From positions 744,001-808,000 of the forward strand of contig NZ_CP070326.1 of assembly GCF_016917755.1 (NCBI RefSeq): a stretch of 64,000 nucleotides of DNA. The letters run 5' to 3'. The stretch comes from Streptomyces noursei (GTDB taxonomy: Bacteria; Actinomycetota; Actinomycetes; Streptomycetales; Streptomycetaceae). Every line of letters begins with the position of its first letter. Within the stretch, counting starts at the first letter, position 1. Position numbers and translations under genes: made by a program. A model generated the notes under the pieces. That model had not been told where the DNA came from and ran no database searches. It worked only from the letters and a program-made list of their open reading frames with translations. Positions 9,871 through 18,250 of the stretch are shown here, piece by piece.

Positions 9871-11397
9871 ATGCGCAACCTCCGCAGAAGAGCGGCACTG
9901 GCACCAGTGCTGCTCACCTCTCTCTCACTCGCCCTGGCCGGCTGCTCGTCATGGGGAAGCGGCTCCACCAACGCCTCGGACGAGGCGGCGAACACCAGAG
10001 AGAACAGCCCTCGCCCCAAGATCGACTTCAGTCTCGACGAACCCTCCCCCACGAGAGCCGAGCCCAGCGCGGTGGCCATTCCGGCGGGCGGCGGCGTCAG
10101 GGCGCAGAAGTCGCCGGTGAAGGTCGACTCCATCGACCGGAACAGCGGGCGCGCCGTCATCTCCCAGCCCGTCGCGCAGGCCACCCCGAGCGCGTCCGGT
10201 ACGCCGGGGGCGTCGGCGACGCCTGCGGCGAAGAAGCCCGTCGCCGTGGGCGACATCGTCGCCAGCAAGCCCGTGCCCGGTGCGCCCAAGGGCGTCCTGG
10301 CCAAGGTCACGCAGGTGGAGAAGAAGACCTCGAAGGGCACCGAGGTCCGTACCGTCCCGGTCGATCTCTCCACGGTGCTGGGCGACGTCAAGGTCAAGAA
10401 CAAGCTGCCCGTCGACCCATCCGGCTTCAAGGCCGATTCGCTCGTCCCGGGGGTGAAGTTCTCCTGGGCCAAGCGCGGCAACGTCCACGCCGGACCCGAG
10501 GGCCTCAAACTGCCCTTCGGCAGCCTGCGCGTCGACGTCGACACCACGGTCGACACGGAGAAGGACGCGAAGGGGGCAGGGGTGGAAAGCCCCACCAAGG
10601 CGTCGCTCAAGGGCTTCGTCCAGCTCGCGCCCGAGGTCGACTTCAACTACTACGGCCGCGGTTCCGGTGACGGCCCGTCGGGGGCCGGCCTGCGGCTGAG
10701 CGGTGACTGGTCCTCGGGGTTCCACTTCAAGGGGCGGACGGCCCCCACGGCCAACGGCAAGCCGGTGCGGGTGCCGTTCGTCGTCCTGCACGCCAACCCG
10801 ACCTTCTACATCGGTGAACTTCCGGTCACCGTCAACATCGACCTCACCTGCTACGTCCTGATCGACGCCAACGGCAAGGCGAGCCTGGACGTCCAACAGG
10901 ACCCGGTGAAGGGCGACTTCGCCCTCGGTTCCGCGTTCGGTCTGCGCGAAGGATGGCAGCCCGAGGCCAAGGTCAACTTCACGCCCGCGACGCTGAAGGC
11001 GAGCGCCTCGGCCGCGGTCAACGCGAAGGTCCGGTTCGGCACCGAGGCGAACCTCGGCCTCTACGGCAGCGTGGGTGTGAAGGGCGACGTCGCCGCGCCG
11101 TACGTGCGCACCGAGGTCAAGGGCGGGGCCAGCGGGTCGACCGAGGGCAAGGCCGCGGCCGACGTGGACTGGAAGCTGTTCGCGGGAGTCGACCTGGAGG
11201 GCTGGGTCATGCCGTATCTGAAGATCGGCGGCGTACCGGCGCTCGCGATGCGCCTGCCGATGCCCAAGGTGCAGCGCGAGGTGCAACTCGCACACGGCAA
11301 GGGAGCCATACGTATCCCCCAGCCGCGCACTCCGCAGGACGACACGAAACCGGGTGACAAGGCCCAGTCCGGCGGCAGCAAGCCCCGGCACCACTGA
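9871..11397 (+). CDS. Secreted lipoprotein of unknown function, beta-rich
   Basis: 508 residues. A lipoprotein signal peptide (Arg-rich start, hydrophobic core, lipobox LAGC with the lipidated Cys at about residue 27) predicts anchoring on the outer face of the membrane. A disordered Ser/Thr/Pro linker runs to about residue 130. The rest alternates polar and hydrophobic residues over long stretches, rich in Gly, Val, Asp and Lys, as in beta-solenoid or large beta-sandwich proteins. The C-terminus is Lys/Gly-rich and disordered. No recognised domain. An AGGA ribosome site precedes the ATG. It has its own terminator and lies 113 bp after the PKS operon, so it is probably a separate unit. Confidence 0.8.
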   Translation: MRNLRRRAALAPVLLTSLSLALAGCSSWGSGSTNASDEAANTRENSPRPKIDFSLDEPSPTRAEPSAVAIPAGGGVRAQKSPVKVDSIDRNSGRAVISQPVAQATPSASGTPGASATPAAKKPVAVGDIVASKPVPGAPKGVLAKVTQVEKKTSKGTEVRTVPVDLSTVLGDVKVKNKLPVDPSGFKADSLVPGVKFSWAKRGNVHAGPEGLKLPFGSLRVDVDTTVDTEKDAKGAGVESPTKASLKGFVQLAPEVDFNYYGRGSGDGPSGAGLRLSGDWSSGFHFKGRTAPTANGKPVRVPFVVLHANPTFYIGELPVTVNIDLTCYVLIDANGKASLDVQQDPVKGDFALGSAFGLREGWQPEAKVNFTPATLKASASAAVNAKVRFGTEANLGLYGSVGVKGDVAAPYVRTEVKGGASGSTEGKAAADVDWKLFAGVDLEGWVMPYLKIGGVPALAMRLPMPKVQREVQLAHGKGAIRIPQPRTPQDDTKPGDKAQSGGSKPRHH

Positions 11398-11412
11398 CAC
11401 ACCGACGCTCAG

Positions 11413-11457
11413 CCCACACGGCAACGCCGGGGAGATGAGACCCGGTTGCCGTGTGGG
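11413..11457 (+). terminator. Rho-independent-like hairpin after the lipoprotein gene
   Basis: Perfect 13-bp inverted repeat, CCCACACGGCAAC at 11413-11425 and GTTGCCGTGTGGG at 11445-11457, starting 15 bp after the lipoprotein stop. There is no T tail, which is common in Streptomyces. Confidence 0.8.
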
Positions 11458-11576
11458 TGGCTGTGCGAGCGCGGGGCCCGCCGGGGAACCGTCACGTCAC
11501 TGAACGGCTTTTCCATCCTGGCGGGCCGACCGTCGCGCCGACGCGTTCCGGTCGCGCTCCCCAAGTCCTTCATTTA

Positions 11577-11593
11577 TTGCGGGTTTACCGCAA
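11577..11593. promoter_or_regulatory. Operator TTGCGG-N5-CCGCAA upstream of the protease operon
   Basis: Perfect inverted repeat TTGCGG-GTTTA-CCGCAA in the otherwise gene-free, unusually AT-rich stretch 11458-11812 before the metalloprotease. The same architecture, CTGCGG-N5-CCGCAG, occurs at 17640-17656 in front of the response regulator and the 28-codon peptide gene. Shared spacing and core suggest one regulator, most simply the NarL-type response regulator at 16882-17493; that link is inference. Confidence 0.55.
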
Positions 11594-11812
11594 AATCGCA
11601 GGTGACATAGCGTCTATTCGCCTTTCACATCGTGCAGTTGTTATGCCAAATGTGACATGCGCAATCCGCATGACGTAAAGTCTCGGCGAGTTTTCACTCA
11701 AGGCACTGCCGTTTACCAGTGATTGACATTCGCGGCAGCGCCCACCCACACCCCCCACGATTCGAATCGGCGTGCACCGGACCCGTCGTGCACGCCGCAG
11801 AAAGGCATACCC

Positions 11813-13504
11813 ATGTTCCGAATACGAATACCGAGACCCGCGGCGCTGGTCGCAGCGGGCGGCATTGGTGCCTGCATCGCCACCATCGCCTTACCGTCCG
11901 CCTATGCGGTCACCCCCGCCCCGGCAGACAGCTGCACGGTCCGCCCCGCGGACGTGAAATCCGAAGCGCCGTCGAGCTGTCTCGGCGTCACCGCCTCCCT
12001 GGAACGCCTTCCCGCCATCGGGGAGCGGACCACCCTCACCGTGGCCGTCACGGCGCAGACCGACGTCAAGCGCGCCGGCCTCTCCCTCCAACTGCCGCCC
12101 GCCCTGCGGATCGTCGACCGGAACCCCGCCCTCACCACTCCCACGACGGACCTCTTCGGCCAGCGCACCAGCCGGACCCTGACCCTCACCCCGGGTACCC
12201 GCACCCTCAAGCTCGAGGTCAAGGCCGTCGCCGCAGGTCCCGCCCAGATCCAGGCGGACATCAGCGACATCGACCGCCCCGATCCGCGCCGCGCCGGTCA
12301 CACCTCGGTGGAACTGACCATCGGCAAGGCCAAGGGCTCCACCGCCAAGGGCATGTCCGTGACCAAGGCCGACGCGACTCCGGCCGGCGGGCCCACGGCG
12401 CACGACCGCCCGGCACGCCCGGGCGCCGCCGCCCCGGCCGCACCGAGCATTCCCCCACAGGCCGCCGCCCCCGGCAAGCCCTACGCCCCGGTCTGCGTCA
12501 GCGGCACTCTGCGCAACCGCTTCCAGTCCTCCGAGGACGGTAGCTGGAACCGCAAGGCCGACCGGGACCTGCCGGTCAGCAACGCCAATGTCACCCTCTG
12601 GGGCAGGGCGACCGCAGGCGGCAGTACGCAGAAGCTCGCCACGGGTCTGACCGGCAACGGAGACGGCACGTTCAAGCTCTGCTACACGCCGAGCACTTCC
12701 ATCACCTCCCGGGTCTGGACGGAGTTCCAGACCCGGGCCGGCAGCATGTGGTCGGTCGTCGACGGATACAACCGCCACTACTCGACCACCTCGAACGCCC
12801 TCAGCAACGTCTCGGGCAACAAGAGCCTGGGCACCGTCTACGCCAACAGCGGCCAGAGCCGTGCCTGGCACGCCTTCGACACCCTCAACAAGCTCTGGTG
12901 GGACCGGGGTTCGACCAGCACCTGCTGGACGAGCAACGAGAGGGACGGCCGCTGCTCCCCGATCACCGTCCAGTGGTACCCGGGCTCCCGGGACGGTACG
13001 TACTGGACGAACCGCGACGACAAGGTCCACCTCGCGGACAGCGACCCCGACTCCGGCCACACCACCGTCCACGAGGCCGGCCACTCCCTCATGGGCAAGC
13101 TCTACAAGGGATGGTGGCCGTACGTCACCAACTGCTCGCCCCACTACGTCAACCGCACCTCCTCCACCACCTGTGGCTGGACCGAGGGCTTCGCCGACGC
13201 CGTGGCGTTCCACACCTTCAAGGACACCGTCATGACGTGGGGCAACGGCAGCTCCATGAGCCTCGCCAACGACCGCACCACACGCGGCATCGACTGGGGC
13301 GACGCCTGCGAGGCCCGGGTCGCCACCGCGCTGGTCGACCTGTGGTCCCAGGTCGACGGCGGCTGGACGAGGAGCAACACCATGATGTCCCGCGAGCGCC
13401 AGTCCACCTTCCGTGAGTACTTCCTCACCGACCGGCCCGCGTACGGCCTGGACAGCGGAGCGAAGGCCCGCAACGTCCTCTACAACCACACCATCCAGTA
13501 CTGA
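11813..13504 (+). CDS. Secreted zinc metalloprotease (gluzincin type)
   Basis: 563 residues from the ATG preceded by AGAAAGG. A Sec signal peptide (about 1-36, ending near ALPSAYA) leads to a Cys-containing beta-rich N-terminal region, then an Ala/Pro linker (about 190-225), then a Cys-stabilised region and the catalytic domain. HEAGH at 420-424 supplies two zinc ligands and the general base; E458 in GWTEGFADA, 34 residues later, fits the third ligand of a gluzincin. The protein is exported and probably degrades or processes extracellular protein. It is the first gene of a three-gene secreted module and sits downstream of the TTGCGG-N5-CCGCAA operator. Exact MEROPS family not assigned. Confidence 0.85.
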   Translation: MFRIRIPRPAALVAAGGIGACIATIALPSAYAVTPAPADSCTVRPADVKSEAPSSCLGVTASLERLPAIGERTTLTVAVTAQTDVKRAGLSLQLPPALRIVDRNPALTTPTTDLFGQRTSRTLTLTPGTRTLKLEVKAVAAGPAQIQADISDIDRPDPRRAGHTSVELTIGKAKGSTAKGMSVTKADATPAGGPTAHDRPARPGAAAPAAPSIPPQAAAPGKPYAPVCVSGTLRNRFQSSEDGSWNRKADRDLPVSNANVTLWGRATAGGSTQKLATGLTGNGDGTFKLCYTPSTSITSRVWTEFQTRAGSMWSVVDGYNRHYSTTSNALSNVSGNKSLGTVYANSGQSRAWHAFDTLNKLWWDRGSTSTCWTSNERDGRCSPITVQWYPGSRDGTYWTNRDDKVHLADSDPDSGHTTVHEAGHSLMGKLYKGWWPYVTNCSPHYVNRTSSTTCGWTEGFADAVAFHTFKDTVMTWGNGSSMSLANDRTTRGIDWGDACEARVATALVDLWSQVDGGWTRSNTMMSRERQSTFREYFLTDRPAYGLDSGAKARNVLYNHTIQY

Positions 13505-13544
13505 TCCGCCCGATCGGTACCCGAAGAGCGTTCTTCACCGGGAA

Positions 13545-13577
13545 CGGCCTCGCCGCCTTCTGGCTGCGGCGAGGCCG
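13545..13577 (+). terminator. Hairpin between the metalloprotease and cysteine protease genes
   Basis: Perfect 12-bp inverted repeat CGGCCTCGCCGC (13545-13556) / GCGGCGAGGCCG (13566-13577). It may terminate or attenuate transcription between the two protease genes, leaving a lower level of the downstream pair. Confidence 0.65.
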
Positions 13578-13613
13578 TATCCGCCCTCACTGATCGGCAA
13601 GAGAAGAAGCCCC

Positions 13614-14507
13614 ATGCACAGATTCCGTAGATCAACCCGCATGTCAACGCGCACACACGACGCCCCTACGTCACGGCGCAAAAAGGCACTTCTGGCCACG
13701 GCGGGCGCCGCCGTCCTGTCCGTCGGACTTCTGCTGGGCATCTCCCCCCAGGCCCAGGCCAGCGTCACCGGCACGATCACCGGCGGGCGAGGCAACTTCA
13801 GCACCGTCAACCAGCGCTCCCAGCCGTCACTTTCGGCCGGCATCACCGGAAAGTCGCGGGTCGGCGACCAGATCCCGATGACCTGCCGTACCACCGGCGA
13901 CGTCGTCGAGAACAACTCCCGCTGGATCTGGTCCGGCACGTACTACATCGCCGACGCGTTCATCCGGGAGAACACCGGGAGGCTGCCGGTCTGCACCTCC
14001 ACCCAGCCCACCGACAAGCCCACCGGCCGGAAGGCCCTCGACATCAGCATGCAGAAGCAGGTCAAGGACCAGTGGTGCTGGGACGCCACCGGCCTGACCA
14101 TAGCCAACTTCTGGGGCTACACCCGCTACAACCAGTACGACTTCTGCCGCCTGGCCGCCCAGAACAACCGGCTGGACTGCAACAACCGCCCCGCCACCCT
14201 CGGCGACATGGCCAACGGCCTCCGCAACATGGGCTTCCCCAGCAGTGGCAGCGACCTCTACCGCAACGCTTCCTTCGGCGAGACCCGGACCGAGATCGCG
14301 AACGGGCGCCCGTTCGCCGTCCGTATCGGCTGGAACTCCGGCGGCGGCCACATGAACGTCATCTACGGCTACGACAGCACCAGCAACATGATCGCGGTCG
14401 GCGACCCCTGGCCGACCACGAAGACCTACACCTGGTGGAACTACTCCACCTACTCCGGAAACAACTCCTTCCGGTGGACCCACACGCGCATCGGCATACA
14501 CGGCTAG
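13614..14507 (+). CDS. Secreted papain-like cysteine protease (AvrRpt2/C70-like)
   Basis: 297 residues. An Arg-rich N-region and hydrophobic segment (about 25-50, ending PQAQA) form a signal peptide. After a small SH3-like region (about 51-125) comes a compact papain-like domain with C155 in KDQWCWDA, H246 in GGGHMNV and D264 in VGDPW, the Cys-His-Asp arrangement of the papain-like family that includes AvrRpt2. Substrate unknown. The ATG follows a purine-rich ribosome site. It is 24 nt upstream of the next gene, so they are probably co-transcribed, and it shares the locus with a metalloprotease, suggesting an extracellular proteolytic cascade or degradation system. Confidence 0.82.
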   Translation: MHRFRRSTRMSTRTHDAPTSRRKKALLATAGAAVLSVGLLLGISPQAQASVTGTITGGRGNFSTVNQRSQPSLSAGITGKSRVGDQIPMTCRTTGDVVENNSRWIWSGTYYIADAFIRENTGRLPVCTSTQPTDKPTGRKALDISMQKQVKDQWCWDATGLTIANFWGYTRYNQYDFCRLAAQNNRLDCNNRPATLGDMANGLRNMGFPSSGSDLYRNASFGETRTEIANGRPFAVRIGWNSGGGHMNVIYGYDSTSNMIAVGDPWPTTKTYTWWNYSTYSGNNSFRWTHTRIGIHG

Positions 14508-14531
14508 AACGACCAGAGGAAACGACCCATC

Positions 14532-15374
14532 GTGCACCATGCAACCAGACGCGCCGCCACCCTGTGTGCCGCTGCTGCCGTCGCCGCCCTCTGCGGAATC
14601 GTTCCCGCGCAGGCCGCCGACGGACCCACCACCCCTGCGGCGACCGACTTCACCGCCGCTCAGAAGGTGCTGCGCTCCGGACAGCTCCGCGACACCGTCG
14701 CCCGCTTCCTGACAGCTGCGGCCGAGCGCAGCGCCCCGGACGGCGGCACGGCCGGCGCCCCGCGCAGCCCCGCGCAGCCTCCTGCCGCCGCACCCGGCTT
14801 CGACCTCAAGAAGCCGGTCCCCTTCTACGAGCTGTCGCCCGAGTTCGTCGCCGGCAAGACCAAGGCCACCGCCGGCGCGGCCCTGAGACTGTCCTACCTC
14901 GCCTCCCGCGTCTCGGCCGCCAACGGCCGTCAGGCCGCCGTCCTGCTCGCCCCGGGGCAAGGTGGCCATGCCTGGCAACTGGCCGGCATCCGCGACGGCG
15001 ACGCGGACATCAGCGCCGCCGAGCGTGGCACGGACCAGGCGCAGACCTTCATGGAGCCGCAGATCCACGGTTGGTACCGGCTGACCGGCAGCGACTCTGT
15101 CGAGCCGCTCAACGAGGAAGCCCGGACAGCCCTGCAAGGCAAGCCCCGCGTCCCACTCGCGGCGTACCAGCAACTCGTCGCCAAGCGCTACGGCGACAAG
15201 CTTCCCGGCTCGGCCTACGACCGCAAGGGTCTCGCGGGCGGCTACGCCCTCACCGAGGACCAAGCCTCCACCGCACCTTCCCACTCCTGGCTCCCGGCCG
15301 CCTCCGGCGCTGCAGCCCTGGCGGTGTCGGGCGCGGCGGTCCTTCACCTGCGCCGCCGACGCCGCTCGGCCTGA
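14532..15374 (+). CDS. Exported protein with C-terminal membrane anchor, unknown function
   Basis: 280 residues starting at GTG (an ATG 7 nt later is out of frame). It has a Sec signal peptide (about 1-28, ending AQA), a Pro/Ala linker, a middle domain of about 120 residues with no motif I recognise, and a C-terminal hydrophobic helix followed by an Arg cluster, the topology of a type I membrane protein exposed outside the cell. Spacing of 24 nt from the cysteine protease and the strong terminator after it make it the last gene of the protease module. It could be an anchor, substrate or inhibitor of the proteases; nothing in the sequence decides. Confidence 0.75.
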   Translation: MHHATRRAATLCAAAAVAALCGIVPAQAADGPTTPAATDFTAAQKVLRSGQLRDTVARFLTAAAERSAPDGGTAGAPRSPAQPPAAAPGFDLKKPVPFYELSPEFVAGKTKATAGAALRLSYLASRVSAANGRQAAVLLAPGQGGHAWQLAGIRDGDADISAAERGTDQAQTFMEPQIHGWYRLTGSDSVEPLNEEARTALQGKPRVPLAAYQQLVAKRYGDKLPGSAYDRKGLAGGYALTEDQASTAPSHSWLPAASGAAALAVSGAAVLHLRRRRRSA

Positions 15375-15433
15375 TCCCGCCCGCTGTCCGGGACCTCGGC
15401 CCATGACGCCGGGCGCCCGGCTGTGGTGCGGCG

Positions 15434-15467
15434 GACCATGCCCCGCCGGTTTCGGCGGGGCATGGTC
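15434..15467 (+). terminator. Strong terminator after the protease operon
   Basis: Perfect 14-bp inverted repeat, GACCATGCCCCGCC (15434-15447) and GGCGGGGCATGGTC (15454-15467), with a 6-nt loop. It ends the plus-strand protease module and may also stop minus-strand transcripts coming from the kinase gene. Confidence 0.85.
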
Positions 15468-15851
15468 CCGGCAGTGAGCCGCCCGATCCCCGGGATGGTG
15501 TCGAAGTGGTCCAGGGACTTGTTCCCGCCCGCCCAGGAGCCCGGCGATCCGGGCGCCGCCGGGCGTGCGGGCGCACGCGGGCAAGAAGCATCTGCCGAGG
15601 TCCGCTCCCGCCGAGCGTAGGTGGATGACCTCGACCTTCGCGTTCTGCCGGGCCACGATGCGATCCCTCTCCGTCCACGCGGTAGTGCCGCGGTGCCCCG
15701 GAGGAATCGGGGAAGAAGCGGAGTCTGACACGCGTGCTCCGGACAGCACCCATGCCCGATACCGTCTCGCGTTGTCCCCCCCCCGGATCGGTCCTGCCCC
15801 TGGCCAGCCTGTGCGGGCCAGGGGCAGGCCGGCGCCGGCGCGGCCGGCCGG
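15468..15851. other. Gene-free stretch between convergent genes
   Basis: 384 bp with no reading frame showing convincing codon bias or a recognisable protein on either strand. It may be worn remnant DNA. Confidence 0.5.
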
Positions 15852-16889
15852 CTAGGACGCCCTGGTTCTCCGGCAGTTGCGCAGGGGGAACACGGCCCGG
15901 ACGACCGTGCCGGCGGCGCCGGCGGTTCTGGCGCTGAATGTGCCGCCGTACGCTTCGCAGCGCCAGCGCATGCCCTGCATGCCGTACCCCTCGGTGCCTC
16001 TCGGCGGGTTCGGTCCAAGGCCGCGTCCGTCGTCGGTGACGGTGAGGCTTATGCCGTCGTCGCGGCATGTGAGGGCAAGGGTGATGTGCCGGGCGTCGGC
16101 GTGCTTGACCACGTTGGTGAGCGCTTCCTGGGCGACCCGGTAGACGGCAAGATCCACGCCGCTGTCCGCTGTACACGCATGGGGCCGGTCGCCCTGGACG
16201 TCCACATCCACCACGAGCCCGTTCTCGGCGGCGACCTGTCCGGCGAGGGAGGTGACCGACTCGGCGAGCCCCAACCCTTGGACGGCTGCCGGGCTCACGG
16301 TGGCGATGATGCGGCGCAGCGTGCCGGCCTGTTCGTCGAGGGTGCGGGACGCGTCCTCCATCGCCGCACGCAGCGCACCGGGATCGTCCAGTGCGCGGGC
16401 CGCGTCGAGCCGCCGCTGGGTCAGTGCCAGCAACTGGAGGACTTCGTCGTGCAACTCGCCCGCGAGCAGGCCCGCATGGTGCTCCTGCCGCTCCACCATG
16501 GCACTGGCGCGTCCCCGGCTGAGGACCACCTTCACCTCGGGCCAGGCCGGAACGGCGTACAAGGCTGCCGCCAGCAGGAACGTCATGGCCGCGTCGTCCA
16601 TCGGTGCGGAGTGCGCCAGCCGGTCCACGCTCAGGACCGTGAAACCGCAGCAGATCATGATCAGCAGCCGGCGGGCCCGCCGCAGCCCGCAGGTCAGCAG
16701 CGCGAGGACGCCCGTGGCCACGGCGACGCTCGGGGCCGAGACCGACCTTGGCGGCAAGTGGCCGTCGGTGAGGAGGTTGGCCGTGTAACCCACGACGCTG
16801 ACCAGGCTCACCGCAATGCACAAGCCACCGAGTGTGCCCAGGGCGAGCGACTGTTGCGCGGTGGCCGGCCGGGCGGTTCCGCTACACAT
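15852..16889 (-). CDS. NarL-type sensor histidine kinase
   Basis: 345 residues. Four or so hydrophobic segments in the first 120 residues form a membrane sensor with little extracellular loop. The dimerisation/phosphoacceptor helix has H147 in GELHDEVLQ (HisKA_3 type). The ATP-binding domain carries the N-box (EALTNVVKHA) and the G-box DDGRGLG. The ATG lies inside the last codons of the response regulator gene (8-nt overlap), so the pair is translationally coupled, regulator first. The likely substrate is that regulator. Ligand unknown; neighbouring secreted proteases and a short peptide make an extracellular peptide or protein signal plausible but unproven. Confidence 0.92.
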   Translation of the reverse strand: MCSGTARPATAQQSLALGTLGGLCIAVSLVSVVGYTANLLTDGHLPPRSVSAPSVAVATGVLALLTCGLRRARRLLIMICCGFTVLSVDRLAHSAPMDDAAMTFLLAAALYAVPAWPEVKVVLSRGRASAMVERQEHHAGLLAGELHDEVLQLLALTQRRLDAARALDDPGALRAAMEDASRTLDEQAGTLRRIIATVSPAAVQGLGLAESVTSLAGQVAAENGLVVDVDVQGDRPHACTADSGVDLAVYRVAQEALTNVVKHADARHITLALTCRDDGISLTVTDDGRGLGPNPPRGTEGYGMQGMRWRCEAYGGTFSARTAGAAGTVVRAVFPLRNCRRTRAS

Positions 16890-17493
16890 CGGCGGAGCGG
16901 TTCTGCCGGGCGTACGCGACGAGGTCGGCCCTGGTGACCAGGCCCAGCCGGGCGCGCAGAGCGGCCCTGACGCTCTCCACCGTACGGACGCTGACCGTCA
17001 GCCGCGCGGCCACCTCACGGTTGGTGTGCCCCTCGGCGAGCAGACCCAGGACCTGCCGCTCCCGCAGTTGCAGTTCCGGCTCCCGGCCCTGGGCACGGGC
17101 CAGCCCGGCACCGAGCGAGGGCTGTACGTACCGTTCTCCCGACGCCACCGTCCTTACCGCCAGGACCAGTTCGGACACGGGACTGCTCTTCAGCAGATAG
17201 CCCGCGGCACCCGCGGCCAGTGCCCCGCAGATGATGGCACGGTCCTCGTAGCAGCTCTGCACGAGAATTCCCATCTCCGGTGCGGCGGCGAGGAATTGGG
17301 GAATGGCCTTGAGCGCCAGCCCCGACTCCAGCCTCATGTCCAGCATCAGCACATCGGGCTGCTGCTCGGAAACGATCTCCAACGCCTCGCGTTCGCAGGC
17401 GGCCTCCCCGACCACGATGAAGCCCTCAGGCTCCAGGAACGCCCGGGTTCCAGCTCGTACGGTCGGATGATCCTCGGCCAGGACCACTCGCAC
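16882..17493 (-). CDS. NarL/LuxR-family response regulator
   Basis: 203 residues from a GTG preceded by GAGGGGGG. Longer in-frame starts upstream lack a conserved N-terminus, and the receiver fold begins directly with VRVVLAEDHPTVRAG. Acidic pocket residues E7/D8, phosphoacceptor D52 (VLMLDMRL) and the KSS Lys are present. The C-terminal LuxR helix-turn-helix contains LRERQVLGLLAEGHTNREVA. It is coupled to the kinase and probably binds the TGCGG-N5-CCGCA sites at 17640 (its own upstream region) and 11577 (protease operon). The binding prediction rests only on the shared motif. Confidence 0.92.
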   Translation of the reverse strand: MRVVLAEDHPTVRAGTRAFLEPEGFIVVGEAACEREALEIVSEQQPDVLMLDMRLESGLALKAIPQFLAAAPEMGILVQSCYEDRAIICGALAAGAAGYLLKSSPVSELVLAVRTVASGERYVQPSLGAGLARAQGREPELQLRERQVLGLLAEGHTNREVAARLTVSVRTVESVRAALRARLGLVTRADLVAYARQNRSADV

Positions 17494-17610
17494 GGGACCC
17501 CCCTCTTCTACATAGCCTTTCGGGCACGGGGAAAACACGGCTTCTTTACCGCCCCAGTGGATACATTCACCTTCCGATGTAGTGGCCAATCTTGTCAACC
17601 GACGGAATTC

Positions 17611-17698
17611 CCGCAACAGACGGTTAAAGTTTCAATTTCCTGCGGCTGACCCGCAGAAATCTTGCGGACTTCTACGGATTTCCCGCAGCGGGCGAGTC
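17611..17698. promoter_or_regulatory. Cluster of CCGCA/TGCGG sites between regulator and peptide genes
   Basis: A full site CTGCGG-CTGAC-CCGCAG at 17640-17656 is flanked by a half-site CCGCAA at 17611, TTGCGG at 17662 and CCGCAG at 17693; the CCGCA halves are spaced about 40 bp apart. The full site has the same arms and 5-bp spacer as the one at 11577-11593. This is the shared intergenic region of the divergently transcribed response regulator and 28-codon gene. Confidence 0.55.
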
Positions 17699-17766
17699 GG
17701 GGGCGATCGTTTCATCCGAATCACCCACCGGACACCCAGCGATCACGAGAAAGAAAGAGTTCCGAG

Positions 17767-17853
17767 ATGCCCACGACACTCTCCGACATCGCAACCAGCC
17801 TGACCAACCACGCCCTCCAGCGGTTCCAGCACCAAGACGTCATGGCCTTTTAA
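17767..17853 (+). CDS. 28-residue peptide, possible signal or RiPP-like precursor
   Basis: The ATG follows a purine-rich GAAAGAAAGAG ribosome site. 23 of 27 sense codons end in G or C, which supports translation, and the frame closes with TAA. The peptide starts MPTTLSDIATSL, has a polar centre rich in His and Gln, and ends DVMAF. It has no Cys, no signal peptide and no lantibiotic-like Ser/Thr/Cys core. It is divergent from the NarL-type two-component genes across the operator cluster. Possible roles are secreted signal, processed precursor or leader peptide. It could also be the start of a longer gene cut off by the nearby IS insertion about 400 bp downstream. Confidence 0.5.
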   Translation: MPTTLSDIATSLTNHALQRFQHQDVMAF

Positions 17854-18250
17854 GGCGATTGCACCGCTTGCACCAAAGAGCCCGAAAGTTCCGCCTTGAC
17901 AGGAAAAGTGCGCCACTTGCGAAGAAAGAAGGCGGACACGGATGACTCCGCTCGCCTTCGCCTAAGCGATCAAGTGGATCTTCGGTTGAGATCCGGCTGT
18001 TCCGGACGCGAATACCCTTCGCCGGAAGAGGGCACGCAGCCCTCGCTCCCATCCGGCCCCTCAGGCCCACGTAACGCACAGCGCATGACTCCTCGTCAAA
18101 AGCGCATCGCGGTAACGCGACCCGGAGGAATTCCGGGCTATTCCTCATCGATGTCCGGGCGCCCCAGGGCCCGGCAACCGGCCACGAGGCACCGGACAAT
18201 CTCGCGCCGGGTTTGAAGCGACGGTACTGGGTCACGTCCGCTGGAGTGGT
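17854..18250. other. Gene-free stretch between peptide gene and IS element
   Basis: Roughly 400 bp of lower coding bias with no supported gene. AAGGCG just after the peptide stop and CGCCTT about 35 bp on could form a weak long-loop hairpin. Confidence 0.4.

Noticed and set aside
17767..17853. Lanthipeptide precursor
   Set aside because: No Cys in the peptide and no lanthionine synthetase, radical SAM or YcaO gene nearby.
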